From: Sternotherus odoratus
Lineage: Eukaryota > Chordata > Testudines > Kinosternidae
Direction: 5' to 3'
Assembly: GCA_032164245.1 (NCBI GenBank)
Contig: JAVMKO010000007.1
Span: 62,001 to 126,000, forward strand
Length of the DNA: 64,000 nucleotides
The stretch's first letter is position 1. Every line of letters starts with the position of its first letter. The position numbers were made by a program, and so were the translations under genes. The notes beneath the pieces are model-generated. The model searched no databases. It saw only the letters and a program-made list of their open reading frames with translations, and had not been told where the DNA came from. Positions 47,601 through 57,795 of this stretch are shown here, in pieces.

Positions 47601-48899
47601 GACACACACACACACACACACACACTTTTCTTTATCTTACATTGTTTTTATACAGTACTTTAGTTTTACATACACTTTTATAATAAAAATAACTGAATTA
47701 CAGAGCTTTGGAGTAACAGAACAGGACAAGCATACTAACTGTTGAGGCCACTTGGTACCTCTGGTGTCTAATAGCTTCTTCCCTCCCTCGCCCTCTGGCT
47801 AGAAATCTGGGGGTAGCCAGAAGAATTCCATGTACAATTTGAGGAGTGAGTTAACTTGTCATGTTAATGCTTCCAAAGTCTATTGGTATTTAATTTCAAT
47901 TGAAAATTATTGTTCACATTGTTCTTAGCTAGTGAAATTATAACAAGTATATTTAAACTTTAACATTGTAAAAACAATTTTATATTACAAATTGAATAAA
48001 CAAATATCTATATTTCAATTCTTCAGTATATTGCCTTATGTACAATTTATCACAAACACAGTTTTGGCCACATTGACAAAACATTTTAAGACAAACATAG
48101 AACATAAAATAGTTTGTTAGCTGGCATCAGCTTTCTTTGAACCATTTATATCTCCACTTTTTTTTTAGGCAAACCAGGTTTCAGTTACTTTTTATCAATT
48201 AGGTAATTTGCATGAACACAGATGTTTTTTGGCTTGCCTTTTTGGATTTAAAGCTAGTTACAACTTAAAAGAATACAATTACCTTTACCAGAATCTTTTA
48301 CTGTTAACTTTTTCTTTTGTAACACACACTGATCTGAAACACCATTAGCATTACAAACAAATTTAGCTAAACCATGCATAGCTGCATACTTGCAAACTAA
48401 TCTCTGTGCTTGGATTACTTATTATAAGGATTTAGTTACAGACATTTTAAAGACATTAAAACATTTTTTATTTTCACTAAAATTATTTTTCTTTATTATT
48501 TTTTATGCTTTTGGGTCAACACTATTAGAATTTCGGTTTATTAGGGTTACTTTGAGGTTTTATATTACAAAATTAAATTTCTTTGCCCTGAAGGGTCAAA
48601 TCTCACTGTCTTGCTTAACAGATAAGTAATTTGCATTTTCACAGACAGAGAAGTCCAGGGGCTAGTTTTAAAAGTGATACAATTTATTTTTACTAATAAG
48701 CTAGTTTCAAAGTTTTGTTCTTTCTTTACTTACTTTTGCTTTCACAGGGGATCAGATGTTAGATTCTGTAAGAGACTACAAATCACATTTAAAGTGTCTA
48801 GACTCTAGAGGTGAGATTTGTACTATTTCTTTTCAACCTGGGACACAGACCTTGTTTACCTGCAGAATTAGCATGGACATTTTTCTTTGAACAACCTTG

Positions 48900-50044
48900 T
48901 CTCTCTAACGAGCTGGTGGTGCAGGGATGCATTTGTTCCCCGTGTAACGTCCCCAGGGGCATTCACATTTAAAGTGACCAGTCTGTTTGTACTGAAAACA
49001 ATCTTTGAGTTGCATTTACTACAGACAATTTCAAGCTGTTAAGAGCTGAAACCCTTTTTGATCAAATCACTTTTACACTTTAACTGCATCAAACTGTTTA
49101 CCTGTTTTCCTTTAGGAACTTTCCTAGGCAACACTTCACTACCCACAGAAATTCTGTCTTTGTTCTCTTCACTCTAGGGCTTCTAAAGAACAGCTTCTGA
49201 GCAACAACAAATTCTCACTAGGATTTATTCACATTCATGATTATCTTTGGCCCATCAGACAGATCTCTACAAAATCTCTTCCTAGGCAAACTTACAAACT
49301 CACTGGACAAAGGGTTAGAGCTATTCTTTTTCCCTTGCAGTTACAAACTCAGAACTATCTGAATCTATAACTAACTCTGGCACTACTGCATTTAACTATT
49401 ACAAGCCGAAAAACAGACAAAAAAAAAAGACAGACAAGGAAGATACAGACACACACTTTCCTACCCTAGACACACAGCTTGGGATTTTCTTTTTGGCCTA
49501 TTGCCAAGTGGTTATTCCTTCCGAGGTTTTTCCCCGAACCATTTTCCTCCTTACCCTCTGCACAGATTCAGATCCTGAGTCCTGCAGATTCCCCTCTGCT
49601 CCCTGGAGAGTCCCCCTGCGGAGGAGTAGGGGCAGGTGCAGTGGGGACCAACTGGCGGGTCAAAACACGCCATGGTTTACACCCTTTATCGAAATAACAT
49701 GGAGGGGGTTCACTCTCGGGAGAATACCTGACTGTCATAATCTTTAAAGATTTCCACAGCTCTGCTGCAGAGTTCAAACAAAATCAGTAACTTAACTGTC
49801 CCGGATGGTTTTTTTTTTGATCTGGCTCTCCACTTCTCTTTAAAGCAGCCTGCTCGAAAGAACCATACAAAGGCAACCTTTTCTCCAGGTTGGCCCATAC
49901 CGCGGTATTCCCAGTCTAATTCCTTACACACAGCGTGTACAACTTCTTAGACAATCCTGTCTGTACTGGGAGTCTTTCTTCATAACACAACTTATTTCTA
50001 ATGCTCAAAAAGTTCTGAAAAGGGACACTAGTTCCTTGACCCAT
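48900..50044 (-). pseudogene. ERV gag remnant
   Basis: ATG at 50044 begins MGQGTSVPFQNF; Gly at position 2 is the usual myristoylation site of gammaretroviral matrix. This frame stops after about 40 codons, and coding character continues in another frame (GMGQPGEKVAFVWFFRAG near 49890), so there is a frame break. A nucleocapsid knuckle is at 48959-49000, CFQYKQTGHFKCEC. The pattern should be CX2CX4HX4C, and its second Cys is Tyr here. Gag structural protein, defective. Confidence 0.75.
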
Positions 50045-50196
50045 GGTGTCTGACAGGAGCCCTCCAACTGGCGTTTACCCTGCTGTCCAGTACACGACTC
50101 CTCAATATTGAATTGGCTGGGAGAAATCTCCCGTGGCGCCTGCCAATTCATATATGAGTGATCTGACCACTGGACAGAGGCACTGCACCAGAAGGA

Positions 50197-50215
50197 ATCC
50201 CGGGACAAGCCCCCA
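50197..50215 (-). promoter_or_regulatory. ERV primer binding site, tRNA-Pro type
   Basis: Minus strand reads TGGGGGCTTGTCCCGGGAT three bases after the LTR. Gammaretroviral proline sites are very similar; one extra base and one change are visible. Confidence 0.75.
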
Positions 50216-50218
50216 TAT

Positions 50219-50646
50219 TGTTAGGTAAAAAGCAAGTCCCTACTCACCTCTCCAGCACCCGAGATTCGTGCGGAGCTGGTATAGGGCTCACAAACTGTCA
50301 GAGACCACTTACACAGACTTCAATTCATTGATCAATGGGCTCACACTATCCTTAGCTCAAAGAAAGCTTCAGAGTAGTGTGGCAAATTTACTAGGGATGA
50401 GCATCAATATTTATACACAGAAGTAAACAAAGTGATTTACAGATCATAATGGTCATGCATAATCAATCAAGATTCTACAGGATAAAACAGGTTAAAATGT
50501 AAATCTCAAGACAGAGGGGGAGATGGCTACTTAAGGGGAGGGGGGATGTCATGAGTAGTTCGCAGGTCAGAGCTTTGATTAAAAGTTCAGGCATAGACAT
50601 CAAGTCTGGGATAAGATTAAGCTTAATCAATAGTTCAGACTCAACA
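50219..50646 (-). mobile_element. 5' LTR of the ERV
   Basis: Upstream LTR in minus orientation. A TATA box (TATAAATA, read on minus) lies at 50408-50415. No clear AATAAA is seen. Confidence 0.93.
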
Positions 50647-50821
50647 CCATCATGTGTTGCCTCTGTGAGTTTAGAGCTGCGAGTCCCCCGACTCTATTCA
50701 CAGTCCTCACTGCTGTCACTCACTGCTCCAGCCTCTCCCCTGCCTGCCGACAGTGCACACCTCTGCACTGCCCCACCGACCAGGTTCCCTGGGCAGTTAC
50801 CCACATTCCCCACCCCTAAGG

Positions 50822-51110
50822 TGAGATAGGTGCATTCAAATGGGGGCTGGGGACAAACAGCTTTCTGCCCTGCCAGGCTGGCTTTGGGGGGGCCCTGGAG
50901 GCACTTAATCCACTGGCTGGCAGTGCCTGTGAAAAGAAGGGTGAGAACCCCCCTGCCACTGGAGAATATGGGCATGGATCCCACAGCCTCTCGCATGCAA
51001 AGAAAGCTGACACTTGAACTAATTCCCCTGCTCAGGAATAACTGTCGTCACGCCACTCACACATCTCGCTCCAGAGACCACAAGAGCTGCTTATCAGTCT
51101 TCTCCGTGTG
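50822..51110. other. Unique sequence, nothing recognised
   Basis: Similarity to copy A ended at 50821. No supported feature. Confidence 0.4.
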
Positions 51111-51184
51111 GGCCAGCTAGCTCAGTTGGTCAGCGCATGGTGCTAATAACGCCAAGGTCATGGGTTCAATCCCCATGCTGGCCA
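51111..51184 (+). tRNA. TRNAI-AAU: tRNA-Ile (anticodon AAU), possibly a relic
   Basis: 74 nt. Acceptor stem GGCCAGC (51111-51117) pairs with GCTGGCC (51177-51183), discriminator A. A-box TAGCTCAGTTGG, anticodon loop CTAATAA with AAT at 51145-51147, T-arm CATGG/CCATG, B-box GGTTCAATCC. Very close to vertebrate tRNA-Ile-AAU. Two weak points: the D-stem has GCTC against GCGC, and no T4 terminator follows within 30 bp. It may be a functional gene, a decayed copy or a SINE head. Confidence 0.75.
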
Positions 51185-51272
51185 TGTGACAGTCGTAGTA
51201 AAGTGTGTGTCTTCCTTTAGCTGACTGCTCTGGGAAGATCACAAGAGAAACAGGCTGAGTGGTCAGTACCGG

Positions 51273-51583
51273 TAGGGCCGGCGACAGAAATTTGGGGGCT
51301 GCCCAGCCGGCGCTCCCCCCCAGATGACAGCGGCTGGCGGCAGGGCGGGGTCCTGCGGCGCAAGCTGCCCTTGCTGCTCCTGGCACTTTCTCCCCAGGAC
51401 TGCGCCGCTCCTGCCGGGGACACGTGCGCTCATCCGGAGGAGAGCCGCGCCACCGCCCCTTCCCCGCTCTCCAGGCCCGGCGACAAGGGGGGATGACTAC
51501 AGGTAGTGCTGTGTACTGGGGCCCCCCTAAAGTCCGGGGCCTGGTACAGCTCTACCCGTAGTACCCCCCTGTCGCCGGCCCTG
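51273..51583. mobile_element. Short inverted-repeat (hAT-like MITE) element
   Basis: AGGGCCGGCGACAG at the left end and CTGTCGCCGGCCCT at the right are perfect 14-bp inverted repeats. Flanks AGTACCGG and GGTACTGG match at 6 of 8 positions, as for an aged 8-bp target duplication. Interior GC-rich, no transposase. Confidence 0.75.
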
Positions 51584-52918
51584 GGTACTGGGGCAGGCGG
51601 GCAGTGGGGGGCAGTTGCTGGGTTGGATGTTTTTCACACAGCAGCAGGAACAGTTGAGCCCTGGCCACGGGGCAGGGACACTTTGATGTAAGGAAGGAAG
51701 TGACTGGACAGGGACAACAGGGCTGTTGGGAATCAAGGCCTCTCCTGTCAGGAACCAGCTGACTCTTAACTAGGGAACAAGTGACGTCAGTCGCCAACCC
51801 ACCAGGTGTTATTGCCCTAAAGGGAGAAACTCTGTTAACCGCAGATGGGCTGAGTGTTGCTGATGGCGAAAGGGAAAGAATCGGATGCTGATATTTGAGG
51901 GGACGATTGAGGATTGTGGGGTACGAACCACCCAGAGATCCCCCATCTCAGTCAAAGGCCCCAAATCGGAGTGGATTTTCTCTCTGTCTTGGTGCCTTAG
52001 AGGGAAAAGGGCGACTCGTGAGGGGATTTTAGCTCGAGGTCACGGCCAGCTCCAAGACATTCCCCGATCCTGGGAATGCCCCAGCCCCGGCTGGCTGGGC
52101 CACGGAGGGGAGTCAAGGCCTGTCTATTGATGCTGGGCTTCTGTAGGGAGAACCAGCCCAGCTCAGCCAGCTGCCAGGACTTAAAGCCCAGCTCCAGCGA
52201 GGGGTTCAATGGACCATAGGAGAATAAATCCCTTGGTGGAGCTGGGCCTGGCTGCCTGGCTGGCAGCTGATTGGCTAATGAGCCCTGGCCCTGAGAAACG
52301 GGTCCCAGTGCTGAGGGAGGAGCAAACAGGCCCAGGGGGCAGAGCAGGAGACACCAGGGAGAGAGCTGAGGGGATCTCCCAGCCAGCTGCAGGAGCTGAG
52401 TGTGACTGGGAGAGGCGCTGCCAGGGGTGCTGAGGGGCCTGTTGAGGGATATGGGGCAAAAATGGGATTGGCCCTGCTTTGAGCAGGGGGTTGGACTGGA
52501 TGATCGGCTGAGGTCCCGTCCAACCCTGAGATTCTATGACAGTCTCTGTCCCAAAGAGCTGAAATCTCCCTTCTCCCGGGGCCCCACTCCGCTAGGCACT
52601 GCACATCCACACCGAGCTATCGCTGCCCCAAAGAGCTTCCCCTCAGTACTTGTATCGCTCCCACCCTCCGAACCGTTCCATAAACTCACATCCCTGGGGG
52701 AGTTATGGCTTTGCTCCTCCCCCACCCCCTGGAGCGTCCTTAGTGCAGCCAAACAGCTGTTTTGTGATGGACAGAAGGCCCTGGGAGGGAGTGGGAGATG
52801 GGCTGGAGGGAGGGCAGAGCTTGGCTGCCAGTGGGTGCTAAGCAGTTGCTGATTTCTCCCCATGGGTGCTGAAGCCCCGGAGCACCCATGCAGTCAGCGC
52901 CCATGATCCCCTCCCCCA
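51584..52918 (+). other. Non-coding with a CR1 3' end
   Basis: Bases about 52440-52545 carry the standard CR1 end wording GAGCAGGGGGTTGGACTGGA and CCAACCCTGAGATTCTATGA. No gene recognised in the rest. Confidence 0.65.
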
Positions 52919-53766
52919 ATCAAAATTCCTAGAGATTTTGGGTGCCTCTCTCAAGGTTGTAAATGTCACTAGCTTCTGTGTGTGCGTGTCTCTCCGGGTG
53001 GGTGTCCAGGTGTGTTTGTGTTTAAGTGTATTGTGATGTCACATATCCCAACAGCAAAGAATGTTCTGTGTGTGCGTGTCTCTCCGGGTGGGTGTCCAGG
53101 CGTGTTTGTGTTTAAGTGTATTGTGATGTCACATATCCCAACAGCAAAGAATGTTCTGTGTGTGCGTGTCTCTCCGGGTGGGTGTCCAGGCGTGTTTGTG
53201 TTTAAGTGTATTGTGATGTCACATATCCCAACAGCAAAGAATGTTCTGTGTGTGCGTGTCTCTCCGGGTGGGTGTCCAGGTGTGTTTGTGTTTAAGTGTA
53301 TTGTGATGTCACATATCCCAACAGCAAAGAATGTTCTGTGTGTGCGTGTCTCTCCGGGTGGGTGTCCAGGCGTGTTTGTATTTAAGTGTATTGCGATGTC
53401 ACATATCCCACCAGCAAAGAATGTTCTGTGTGTGCGTGTCTCTCCGGGTGGGTGTCCAGGTGTGTTTGTGTTTAAGTGTATTGTGATGTCACATATCCCA
53501 ACAGCAAAGAATGTTCTGCCCCAGCATTCTTGCCCTGCCTTCAGTTTGCCAACTTGCTTGGCTGACAATGGCTGGTGACCCAAGGAGCTGCTGATAGACG
53601 CGGACCATCCATCTGTCAGCGACTTCTTGAATCGGAGATTTCCAGGGGATTTCGAACGAAGATGTTTTTTTACAGAAGGTAATTCCCAGATTCTTTTCCT
53701 GTGCATTAGATGGCACATGATGGGTTGGTGCCTCCTTCTCCCAGGGCAGGGGTGGCCAACCTGTGG
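52919..53766 (+). repeat. Duplicated block with 90-bp minisatellite (6 units)
   Basis: Six units start near 52978 and end near 53517; partner of 16489-17065. The minus-strand frame 53718-52969 (249 residues) is made of 30-residue repeats. The + strand frame 52982-53578 is open too, so neither is evidence of a gene. Confidence 0.93.
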
Positions 53767-54639
53767 CTATTGAAAGTGATACAGCTCCACTTCCATCCCC
53801 TGGCTCTCATCTTGGAAGTTCTCTCACAAATAATCTCCTGGAGATAGACTTCAAAACTCCCTACAGATTCTACTATACCTCCTTTGGGCTATATAATGTA
53901 ACCCTTCTGCCCATCAGAGTTGGCAGCAACAAGGGCCGGGTTCAGCATCCAGGGGTTCCATTCTAATGACACAATACAAAACCGGCTCGAGCCCCCACCC
54001 AGTGACCTGGGACAACCATATACCACCCTTCTGGACGCCTCTAAGAGGCAATACTTCCCCTCTCGCAAGCACAGAGTCTGAGTGTACCAAAACCCTTTTA
54101 AGGACAGAGAGAAACACTGTGGCATATTATTGGGTAAACACCACAAACAAAAGTCACAAACCAAACCATGAACCAGAATCCCCCCCCCCACACACACACA
54201 CGCAAATGGGCTGTGTCCTTTCCCTTGGGTTCTTGAGTCCCACAAGCCCCAAAGTCACCCAAGGTCCCAAAAGTCCAACAGCCCCGGCAGAGTTCAAAAG
54301 TTCATTAGCAGAGTTTTACCTCCCCACCAGGGTGGAAGGGGGGGGCAGGTTAAGGGGCACCTTACGTGATCAGAGGCCGACTGCCCCGCCTCTCCATGGG
54401 GTCGTGCTGCAGTCCTCACCATGAGCCGTTCCATCAGGTGCCCAGGAACTGCTCTGCTTTCTCCAGCTGCTCTGTTCTGTCAGCCACTGTACGCCGCCAG
54501 CCACTCCACTAGCGGTGACCCAAATGGCTCCGCTCTATCCATGGGCGGCAGCTGCTGCGGCTGCTACACATCGCCAGCCACTCCGCTAGCAGTCACCCAA
54601 ACTGCTCCCGCTTGGTCTGTTGCTGCTGCTGCTGCTCAT

Positions 54640-55140
54640 CACCAGCTACTCTGCTAGTGGTGACCCGGACAGCTCCGCTCCATCCACTGCTGTTCATCAC
54701 CAGCTATTCTGCTAGTGGTGACCCGGACAGCTCCGCTCCATCCACTGCTGTTCATCACCAGCTATTCCGCTAGTGGTGACCCGGACAGCTCCGCTGCATC
54801 CACTGCTGTTCATCACCAGCTACTCCGCTAGTGGTGACCCGGACAGCTCCGCTCCATCCACTGCTGTTCATCACCAGCTACTCCGCTAGTGGTGACCCGG
54901 ACAGCTCCGCTCCATCCACTGCTGTTCATCACCAGCTACTCTGCTAGTGGTGACCCGGACAGCTCCGCTCCATCCACTGCTGTTCATCACCAGCTACTCC
55001 GCTAGTGGTGACCCGGACAGCTCCGCTCCATCCACTGCTGTTCATCACCAGCTACTCTGCTAGTGGTGACCTGGACAGCTCCGCTCCATCCACTGCTGCT
55101 CATCACCAGCTACTCTGCTAGTGGTGATCCAAATGGCTCT
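54640..55140. repeat. 58-bp minisatellite in the Gypsy LTR
   Basis: About nine units with GGTGACCCGGACAGCTCCGC, preceded from 54480 by more diverged units. Not a multiple of three, and no long frame. Confidence 0.9.
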
Positions 55141-55684
55141 ACTCCATCCACTGCTCAGCAATACAATTTCAGCCCCCCTACAGGGCTTAGTGATTTCAGC
55201 TCATAGGGGGGCCTTAGTGCTGATGCACCACCAGACCCAAAGTGACTTCAGCTCAGTGGGCTGAAGTTAGACTCCTAATGGAAGCAAAAGTCAGCACTAA
55301 CATTCCACAGGGGAGAGCAGCCAGGTGCAATAGGCCTGTAAGGCCCTCAGACAAAGCCATCCCCACAAGGCATAGACACCTAGCCACAACCCCTCTCTCT
55401 CTTTCTCTCTCTCAATTCAGGGGGTTTTGGAACCCCTGTCCCTTGGCCAGTGAGTGCTACCCAGCTGATGGCGAGTCCCTCCAGCATGCCAAAGGCCAAA
55501 TACATGTCCCAACCCCTCATTCACATAAACAGGTTAATCAACACCTTATCATTCTTGCCCCAAAACCAGAGAAACTGGGGGTCCCACAGTAGCCAAAGTG
55601 ACTATTTGGGCTGTTAGAGTGCAGGCTAGGTGTGTCTATGCAAATAAGATGTTATTTTCCAAAAGTCACTGCAATTCCTGCAAT

Positions 55685-56506
55685 TCACCACCAGATGTCA
55701 CTCATCCTGACACTGCTTACATCCTCCCCCCAGCCAAAAATTTGTCGTCCCGACAAACCCCACTCCCTATCATACCAACTCATTGGTTTCCTCCAAAAGG
55801 CCACTTTAGCTTCCACAAGCCTGTGTGCTAGGTGTATGGGCGCCTCACTAACCACCCCGGGTGCATCATAGGTTAGCCGTTTTACTGGTCTTATTACCCT
55901 GTCCCTTCTATTGAGAGTCTCTGTTGCAGGAGTGGGGGGAACATCTTCTTGAGTGACGGATGGGGAGGTTTCCTTTGAGGATCCCTCGGCTACTGGCACA
56001 GGCCCCTGCATCTCTGGTTCCGGTAGTTTAAAGTCTAATGTGCCGAGGGCCCCCTCCCCCTCGATGTCTCCATTGTCCAGTAAACTGTGTGCGCCATCAC
56101 AGGGGGGCCCCACCAGCGGCTCCGGGGTGCCAGTAACTGGCCGAAATACCTCCGCCATGGGGTTTAGGGCTGAGGAGGGGGAGCTCTCTATCGGCTCAGC
56201 TGATTGAGACCGAAGTCTTGTTTCCATTCTGGGATACGCCCTGGTCGTGTCTTCCTCCTCGGTCTCACTCTCCGACATGCTGGCTAGAGGTAGGTTATCT
56301 TCAGAATACCCGCAGGCCCTGTTAGATGGCGGCTTTGGCCTAGCACTTCTGTTCTGCCGGGCTGCCCTGTTATGGCCCATCTCATAAGGGGTGCCTACCA
56401 ATTCCCCCACAGGGAGCAATAGGTTTCTATGCACTGTCTTTATTTGCCCTGCACCCTCTTCAGGTTTGATCTTGTAGACCGGCAGATCTCCCAGTTTTTC
56501 CATCAC
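55685..56506 (-). pseudogene. Gypsy pol C-terminal region
   Basis: A 273-residue frame beginning MMEKLGDLPVYKIKPEEGAG, typical of the region after integrase where a hairpin-rich DNA-binding tail is followed by an acidic linker. It is offset from the integrase frame. Its start overlaps nothing; a stretch of 190 bp lies between. Function beyond element mobility is not suggested. Confidence 0.65.
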
Positions 56507-56697
56507 TAGGTAGGGTATTGCCTTCCATCTGTCAGCTATCTTGTGTTTGCCAGCAATACCCAGATTTTGCAGCAGGACTCTGTCCCCTGACTGGAGCTCC
56601 TGTAAACGTACCCTCGCATCATATCGATGTTTGTTGCGGTCTGCATTCTTCCTAGCTGCAGATGTAGCTAGGCGATAAGCATCCTGCAGCTTTTCTC

Positions 56698-57553
56698 TTA
56701 GCCGGGATACATATTGCTGATGTGTTCATAGCTATCTCCATCCTCTGATACACCAAAGCACAGGTCTAAGGGTAATCTGGGTTCTCGCCCAAACATCAAG
56801 AGATATGGGGTGACTCCCATAGCATCATTCCTGGTGGCATTGTAGGCATGCACCAGAAATGCCACATGCTGGCTCCAGGTTGCCTTCTGCTCTTGTTGCA
56901 GAGTCCCCAGCATATCTAACAGGGTTCGGTTGAACCTCTCTGGCTGGGAATCACCTTGCGGATGATAAGGTGTTGTCCTAGACTTTTTAATTCCCGCTAT
57001 TTTCAGCACCTCCTTCAGAAGGTGACTCTCAAAGTCTCGCCCCTGACCCGAGTGTATCCGTGCCGGGAATCCATAGACTGAGAAATATTTCTCCCACAGT
57101 ACTCGAGCGACAGTGGTGGCCCTCTGATCACGTGTGGGATATGCCTGTGCATACCATGTAAAATGGTCAGTCACTACTAGGATATTTCCGACATTCCTTC
57201 TGTCTACTTCTAGAGACAAGAAATCAATGCATACCAATTCCAAAGGGTTGTTGCTGCTGATGTTCTTGAGAAACGCAGCCCTCGTGGGAAGAGTTTTCCT
57301 TTGAACGCATCGGGCACATGCCTCACATTTCCTGCAAACATCTTCAGCCATCCGGGGCCAATAGAACCTACTACGAATAAGTTCCAGGGTCCTCTCCATC
57401 CCTAGATGCCCAAAGTCGTCATGCAGTGCCCTCATGGCCGAGGCTCGGTACTCTTTTGGCAACACTAGCTGTGCTCGCTGTTTTTGTAAAGGGTCCATAG
57501 TCACTCGGTGTAGCACTCCTTGAATCAGTTTTAGTTCGGTCTCATGCAGTCTC
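56698..57553 (-). pseudogene. Gypsy integrase, one catalytic residue lost
   Basis: Zinc-binding HX4H (LHDDFGHLG) and CX2C pair (CEACARC), then the core: first Asp in VCIDFLSLE, second site IHSGQGRDFES where the usual SDQG is SGQG, and Glu in HPQGDSQPERFNRTL. A GPY/F-like part (VTPYLLMFGREPRLPL) follows. The loss of the second Asp should abolish strand transfer. The open frame reads in from 57846, but its first hundred residues are antisense MROH exon sequence, not element. Confidence 0.9.
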
Positions 57554-57795
57554 CCCTCCTCTCTCAAGTGATGCTGTGAGCCGGTGGGGTGGGGCATAGC
57601 GTAATGGGGCTGTGAGTACTGCTGCTGGCCCAGGCATGGCCCAGATCCTGTGTCCCCCTGAAGCGTAGAGCCCCCCAAATACGGAGCCCTGGTCAACCGC
57701 CCCAAACCCTCCAAAGGACAAGACGGCTCTGACTCTCTCCAGCCAAGTCTCAGTTTCCTCTCCTGAGCATCCTCTCTTTTCACATTCTCCTGCAG

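Larger units (their letters stand above)
44889..50646 (-). mobile_element. Endogenous retrovirus, class I (gamma-like), defective
   Basis: Minus-strand provirus, 5758 bp. LTRs of 428 bp (44889-45316 and 50219-50646) start TG and end CA and differ at one visible base. An exact 4-bp target duplication CCAT flanks it (44885-44888 and 50647-50650), and the empty site is at 6195. A primer site resembling tRNA-Pro and a polypurine tract set the orientation. Order along the minus strand: gag start, nucleocapsid finger, integrase, membrane end of env. The interior is about 4.9 kb, short for a full provirus, and broken by stops and shifts, so it cannot make its own proteins. 47560-47640 holds CT and CA microsatellites. 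Confidence 0.93.
38255..50821 (+). repeat. Segmental duplication, copy B, with retroviral insertion
   Basis: Matches 1-6367 in order and orientation. Differences: 11 instead of 2 units of the 48-bp repeat and the retrovirus 44889-50646 with its 4-bp target duplication. Confidence 0.95.
53762..57560 (-). mobile_element. Ty3/Gypsy LTR retrotransposon, 5'-truncated
   Basis: Minus-strand element. Integrase and C-terminal coding occupy 55685-57553. A purine tract (GGCTGGGGGGAGGA) precedes the apparent 3' LTR start TGTAAGCAGTG at 55721. The LTR then runs left to about 53762-53771, nearly 2 kb, including a minisatellite. The right end joins MROH-flanking sequence (matching 35420) near 57560, so the 5' LTR, gag and most of pol are missing. 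Confidence 0.8.

Noticed and set aside
47200..48900. Reverse transcriptase of the ERV
   Set aside because: I looked for a YXDD-type motif on the minus strand and could not place one; the AT-rich stretch is left unassigned.
52969..53718. 249-residue frame with six 30-residue repeats
   Set aside because: Product of the 90-bp minisatellite; the opposite strand is open too, with no start context or splice evidence.
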